Shown here in pieces: positions 61,146-64,000 of a stretch of 64,000 nucleotides of DNA; positions within the stretch are counted from its first letter, which is position 1; each line of letters starts with the position of its first letter. The translations under genes and the position numbers were made by a program. The notes beneath the pieces are model-generated. The model saw only the letters and a list, made by a program, of their open reading frames with translations. It made no database searches and was not told the origin of the DNA. The stretch comes from an uncultured Eubacterium sp. (GTDB lineage: Bacteria > Bacillota_A > Clostridia > Lachnospirales > Lachnospiraceae): positions 1 to 64,000 of the forward strand of contig CAJUSH010000007.1 in the NCBI GenBank assembly GCA_910589045.1, read 5' to 3'.

Positions 61146-63704
61146 TTATAATATATATTTCTTTAACAGCGCTACAACCTCGTTCAAATTGATTGGCTTT
61201 GCCGTATGTGCGTTCATACCGCATTCCAGGCAGTGCTGGATATCCTCCGAGAAAGCGTCCGCCGTCATCGCTATGATCGGTATCGCCTTCGCATCCTCCC
61301 GGCTTAATGCCCGGATTGCCTCCGTCGCATCATAGCCGTTCATGACAGGCATCCGGATATCCATCAGGATCAGCTCGTAATAGCCCGGCTCCGATGCAAG
61401 GAATTTGTCGATACAGATCTTTCCGTTCTCCGCCCATTCCAGCTCGAGCCCGATATCGGTGAGCAGCTCTTCTATGATTTCCCAGTTCAGGTCGTTGTCC
61501 TCGGCAACCAGTATCCGGTGCCCGTTCAAATCAACGTCTCCGCCGTCCTCATCGTTCTTCGTTTCCACACCCATATGCTTGCGCAGTCCGTAAAATAGTG
61601 TCGATTTGAAGAGCGGCTTGGAAATAAATCCGCTGATACCCGCCTCCCTGGCCTCCGTCTCAAACTCGCTCCAGTCATACGCGGAGATTAAGATCAGCGG
61701 CATATCATTGCCTACAATTTTCCGAAGCCTGCTTGCAACGAGCAGGCCGTCCATATCCGGAAGCTTCCAGTCAAGCAGGACGATCTGATAGTCATCCCGC
61801 TTCTGATGGTGCTGCTCCACCATCCTTAACGCCTTTTCACCGCTCAGTGTCCAGTCCGCCTGCACACCGATGGATTCCAGTGTAACGACCGCGGTGCGGC
61901 ACAGCTCCTCGTCATCGTCAACGACCAGCATCCGCCACGGCGGGAGAATCATATCTGTCTCCTCCACGATAGCCTTTTCCAGATCCAGAACCAGATGGAA
62001 CTCCGTTCCCTGCTGCGGCTCACTCTCCACGGTGATCATCCCTTCCATGGCATCTACAATATATTTTGTGATCGCCATACCAAGACCGGCACCCTCCGTT
62101 TTCTGCACGCGCTTGCTATCTGCCCGTGAATAGGAATCAAAGATATGCTCTAAAAATTCTTTGGTCATACCGATTCCGTTATCCTTTACGATGACATGGG
62201 TCCGCACATACGCATCACCCTTCTCATCCGGCGTGTCCTCCTGATAGAGGGAGAGCTGTATCGTCCCGCCCTCCTGGGTATACTTCACCGCGTTGGACAG
62301 CAGATTCAAGAGCACCTGGTTCAGGCGCACGCTGTCGCAGAACACATCCTCCGCCACAATATTGTCTATATGTACGTTAAAGTTCTGTACCTTCGCCTTT
62401 ACCTGCGTCTGCACAATGCTGACGATTCCCTCGACAACCTCCCGGAGGGAAATCATCTCCGGCGTAAGCGTCATCTTGCCGCTCTCGATCTTGGACATAT
62501 CCAGCACGTCATTGATCAGCCCGAGGAGATGCTTACCCGAAAGCGCAATCTTTTTCAGGCAGTTCTGCACCTGCTCCTGGTCGTCGATATGCGTCGTCGC
62601 AATCGCCGTCATTCCTACGATCGCGTTCATCGGCGTGCGGATATCGTGACTCATGTTGGAGAGGAATTCGCTCTTTGCCTTCGTCGCCTTGAGCGCTTCC
62701 CTGCGCGCCAGATCCAGCTCAAGCATCTGCTGGCGCGTCATTTGGAAGTATACGCAGAAAATAAGCAAAAGTGCAACAAAGATCACTCCGCACATGAAAA
62801 TTGTCGCAAAGGTTCGGTTGTCGTTCAGATCCTCCACTGTCTCATTCAGTGCACCGAAGGGAAGCACGGTCAGAAGATGCCATTCGGAATAAGGCAGCTC
62901 CGTACAGTAGATCTGCTGCCGGCTTCCGTCCAGATCAAGGATTACAGAATAATCCGCCTTTTTCTGCATGGAGCCTGCCAGCGCCTCGATGTAAGTGCGG
63001 ATCTTCTCGGAATCGTCCGGATACCGCTCATATAAGCTGCTGAAATAATCGTCGTACTCCTCCCCGACTGTATTGACGATGAAGGTACCGTCCTTTCGTA
63101 TAATGTAGGAATACATTAACGCATCCTCATCCTCCACGCTCATCATCGCACTGATATACTCCAGCGGAAGCGCCATCACAAGCGCCATGGACTCTTCGCC
63201 GTTTTTCATCGGGTAATGCGCGTCAATACCGAAAATCACAACTTTGTTTCCGGCAATGTCCTCACCCACCGCTACCTTTTTTTCATTATTTTCCAGCGAC
63301 TCAAAAAACGGTTCCGGGTCTACCAGTGAAATCTGGTTGCCGTAAAGCATCTCCAGGGTATGATCCTTCGAGCACAGGGCCAGATAATCAAAATTCCTCA
63401 CATGAACCCGGTAAATCAGCTCGTCATACAGGTCGTCCGCATTGTCCCCGTCCACCGAGACAACCTCAACCACCGTTTCCACCTGCTCCAGCTTCAGATT
63501 GATCAACGTCTCGAAATGCGAAGAAATCTGTTCGTTTATACCCGTCATGTATAAGTCGCCGACCTCGTCGATGGCATCCTTGCTTATGTTGCTCATATAA
63601 TATCCCAGTAAAGCAAATGCCCCCACACTGAGCAAAAGAAGCATGCAAAAGCTGCCTATCAGAAAACGCGTTGTGCGGCTTCTCTCTCTGCCATGGATAT
63701 CCAT
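61146..63704 (-). CDS. Membrane hybrid histidine kinase with Cache-type sensor and two receivers
   Basis: 852 residues. Membrane segments near residues 14-36 (LIGSFCMLLLLSVGAFALLG) and 305-325 (FATIFMCGVIFVALLLIFCV) enclose a ~260-residue extracellular domain resembling a dCache ligand sensor. The kinase core has NMSHDIRTPMNAI, NLLSNAVKYT, DNGIGMTKEF and GAGLGMAI. Two receivers follow: VVDDD/LLDWKLPD and VAEDN/ILMDIRMPV with SKPLF and AKPIN. From the His box on, it is built like the cytoplasmic kinase at 55173, so the two are related by domain shuffling. GGAGGAAATAAATAC precedes the ATG. Starts 30 bp after the aldo/keto reductase gene. Confidence 0.9.
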   Translation of the reverse strand: MDIHGRERSRTTRFLIGSFCMLLLLSVGAFALLGYYMSNISKDAIDEVGDLYMTGINEQISSHFETLINLKLEQVETVVEVVSVDGDNADDLYDELIYRVHVRNFDYLALCSKDHTLEMLYGNQISLVDPEPFFESLENNEKKVAVGEDIAGNKVVIFGIDAHYPMKNGEESMALVMALPLEYISAMMSVEDEDALMYSYIIRKDGTFIVNTVGEEYDDYFSSLYERYPDDSEKIRTYIEALAGSMQKKADYSVILDLDGSRQQIYCTELPYSEWHLLTVLPFGALNETVEDLNDNRTFATIFMCGVIFVALLLIFCVYFQMTRQQMLELDLARREALKATKAKSEFLSNMSHDIRTPMNAIVGMTAIATTHIDDQEQVQNCLKKIALSGKHLLGLINDVLDMSKIESGKMTLTPEMISLREVVEGIVSIVQTQVKAKVQNFNVHIDNIVAEDVFCDSVRLNQVLLNLLSNAVKYTQEGGTIQLSLYQEDTPDEKGDAYVRTHVIVKDNGIGMTKEFLEHIFDSYSRADSKRVQKTEGAGLGMAITKYIVDAMEGMITVESEPQQGTEFHLVLDLEKAIVEETDMILPPWRMLVVDDDEELCRTAVVTLESIGVQADWTLSGEKALRMVEQHHQKRDDYQIVLLDWKLPDMDGLLVASRLRKIVGNDMPLILISAYDWSEFETEAREAGISGFISKPLFKSTLFYGLRKHMGVETKNDEDGGDVDLNGHRILVAEDNDLNWEIIEELLTDIGLELEWAENGKICIDKFLASEPGYYELILMDIRMPVMNGYDATEAIRALSREDAKAIPIIAMTADAFSEDIQHCLECGMNAHTAKPINLNEVVALLKKYIL

Positions 63705-63734
63705 GTATTTATTTCCTCCTTAAAAGCATGCTGA

Positions 63735-64000
63735 TTACCTAACCGAAATTTCTCCTGACAATACCTTCCGGTAGTCCTCGTAATTTTTCTTAAGCAGCTC
63801 CGGCGTGTCCAGCTCATAGGGACACTTCTTTTTGCAGGCACCGCACTCCAGGCAGCCTTCGATTTTTTTCATCTCCGTCTGCATCTCCTCTGTCAGCCAG
63901 GCTTCGGAGGGCGCACGGCGCAGCAAAAGCGACATACGCGCACACTGATTGATCATAATACCTGCCGGACACGGCATGCAATAACCGCAGCCACGGCAAA
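63735..64000 (-). CDS. C-terminal end of a 4Fe-4S aldo/keto reductase (runs off the window)
   Basis: The last ~87 codons. Two ferredoxin clusters are visible: CRGCGYCMPCPAGI, read in frame through the window edge, and CLECGACKKKCPYELDTPELL. This is the C-terminal cluster domain of the aldo/keto-reductase family found in anaerobes. The catalytic barrel lies outside the window. Likely cotranscribed with the downstream kinase. Confidence 0.85.
   Translation of the reverse strand, partial: CRGCGYCMPCPAGIMINQCARMSLLLRRAPSEAWLTEEMQTEMKKIEGCLECGACKKKCPYELDTPELLKKNYEDYRKVLSGEISVR

Noticed and set aside
1..64000. CRISPR arrays, tRNA/rRNA genes, prophage or transposase genes
   Set aside because: Intergenic gaps were inspected; no spaced repeats, cloverleaf tRNA signatures, rRNA sequence or transposase motifs were found.

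Overview
The window is a stretch of chromosome from a flagellated, gut-type Lachnospiraceae (Clostridia), Roseburia-like in gene content. The signs are a Firmicutes-style RpoB with an acidic tail, L10 and L1 leader regulators, a csrA-fliW pair, SigD (sigma-28) promoters of the form TAAA-N15/16-GCCGATAT, strong GGAGG ribosome sites and roughly 50 % GC. The species cannot be fixed from the sequence. No rRNA, tRNA, CRISPR or phage genes were seen.

Region 1 (1-19055, mostly minus strand) is the transcription/translation core: rpmG-secE-nusG-rplK-rplA-rplJ-rplL, driven by a strong promoter at 19027-19055, and rpoB-rpoC, driven by a separate promoter at 5338-5366. The usual rplL-rpoB junction is split by about 10 kb. 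This holds a CDP-ribitol/polyol-phosphate cassette (tarI, a TarJ-like dehydrogenase, a TagF/TarL-type polymerase and a pentose-phosphate epimerase), a divergent polysaccharide pyruvyl-transferase-like gene, a MITE-like element and a large secreted 5'-nucleotidase.

Region 2 (19086-41906) begins with an orphan FliD-like gene under its own sigma-28 promoter. It continues as a 21-kb glycosylation island: seven CgeB-type glycosyltransferases or modules, GT2/GT4/GT8/DUF4422 enzymes, two tandem LicD-family phosphotransferases, a CDP-polyol transferase with a long extra C-terminal domain, and one gene broken by an in-frame amber codon. Its position between flagellar genes suggests that it builds and attaches the flagellin glycan. 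CDP-ribitol from region 1 could feed the LicD and TagF-like enzymes (inference).

Region 3 (41946-55129, minus strand) is the late flagellar cluster: flgM-flgN-flgK-flgK-flgL-fliW-csrA, then flaG-fliD-fliS-chaperone, then flagellin. Sigma-28 promoters precede flgM, flaG and the flagellin gene. The leaders of several late genes carry short hairpins with GGA in the loop, the sequence signature of CsrA targets, next to the csrA-fliW pair itself.

Region 4 (55173-64000) holds two multi-domain hybrid histidine kinases, a second divergent flagellin, a DUF5692-like membrane protein and the end of a ferredoxin-type aldo/keto reductase.
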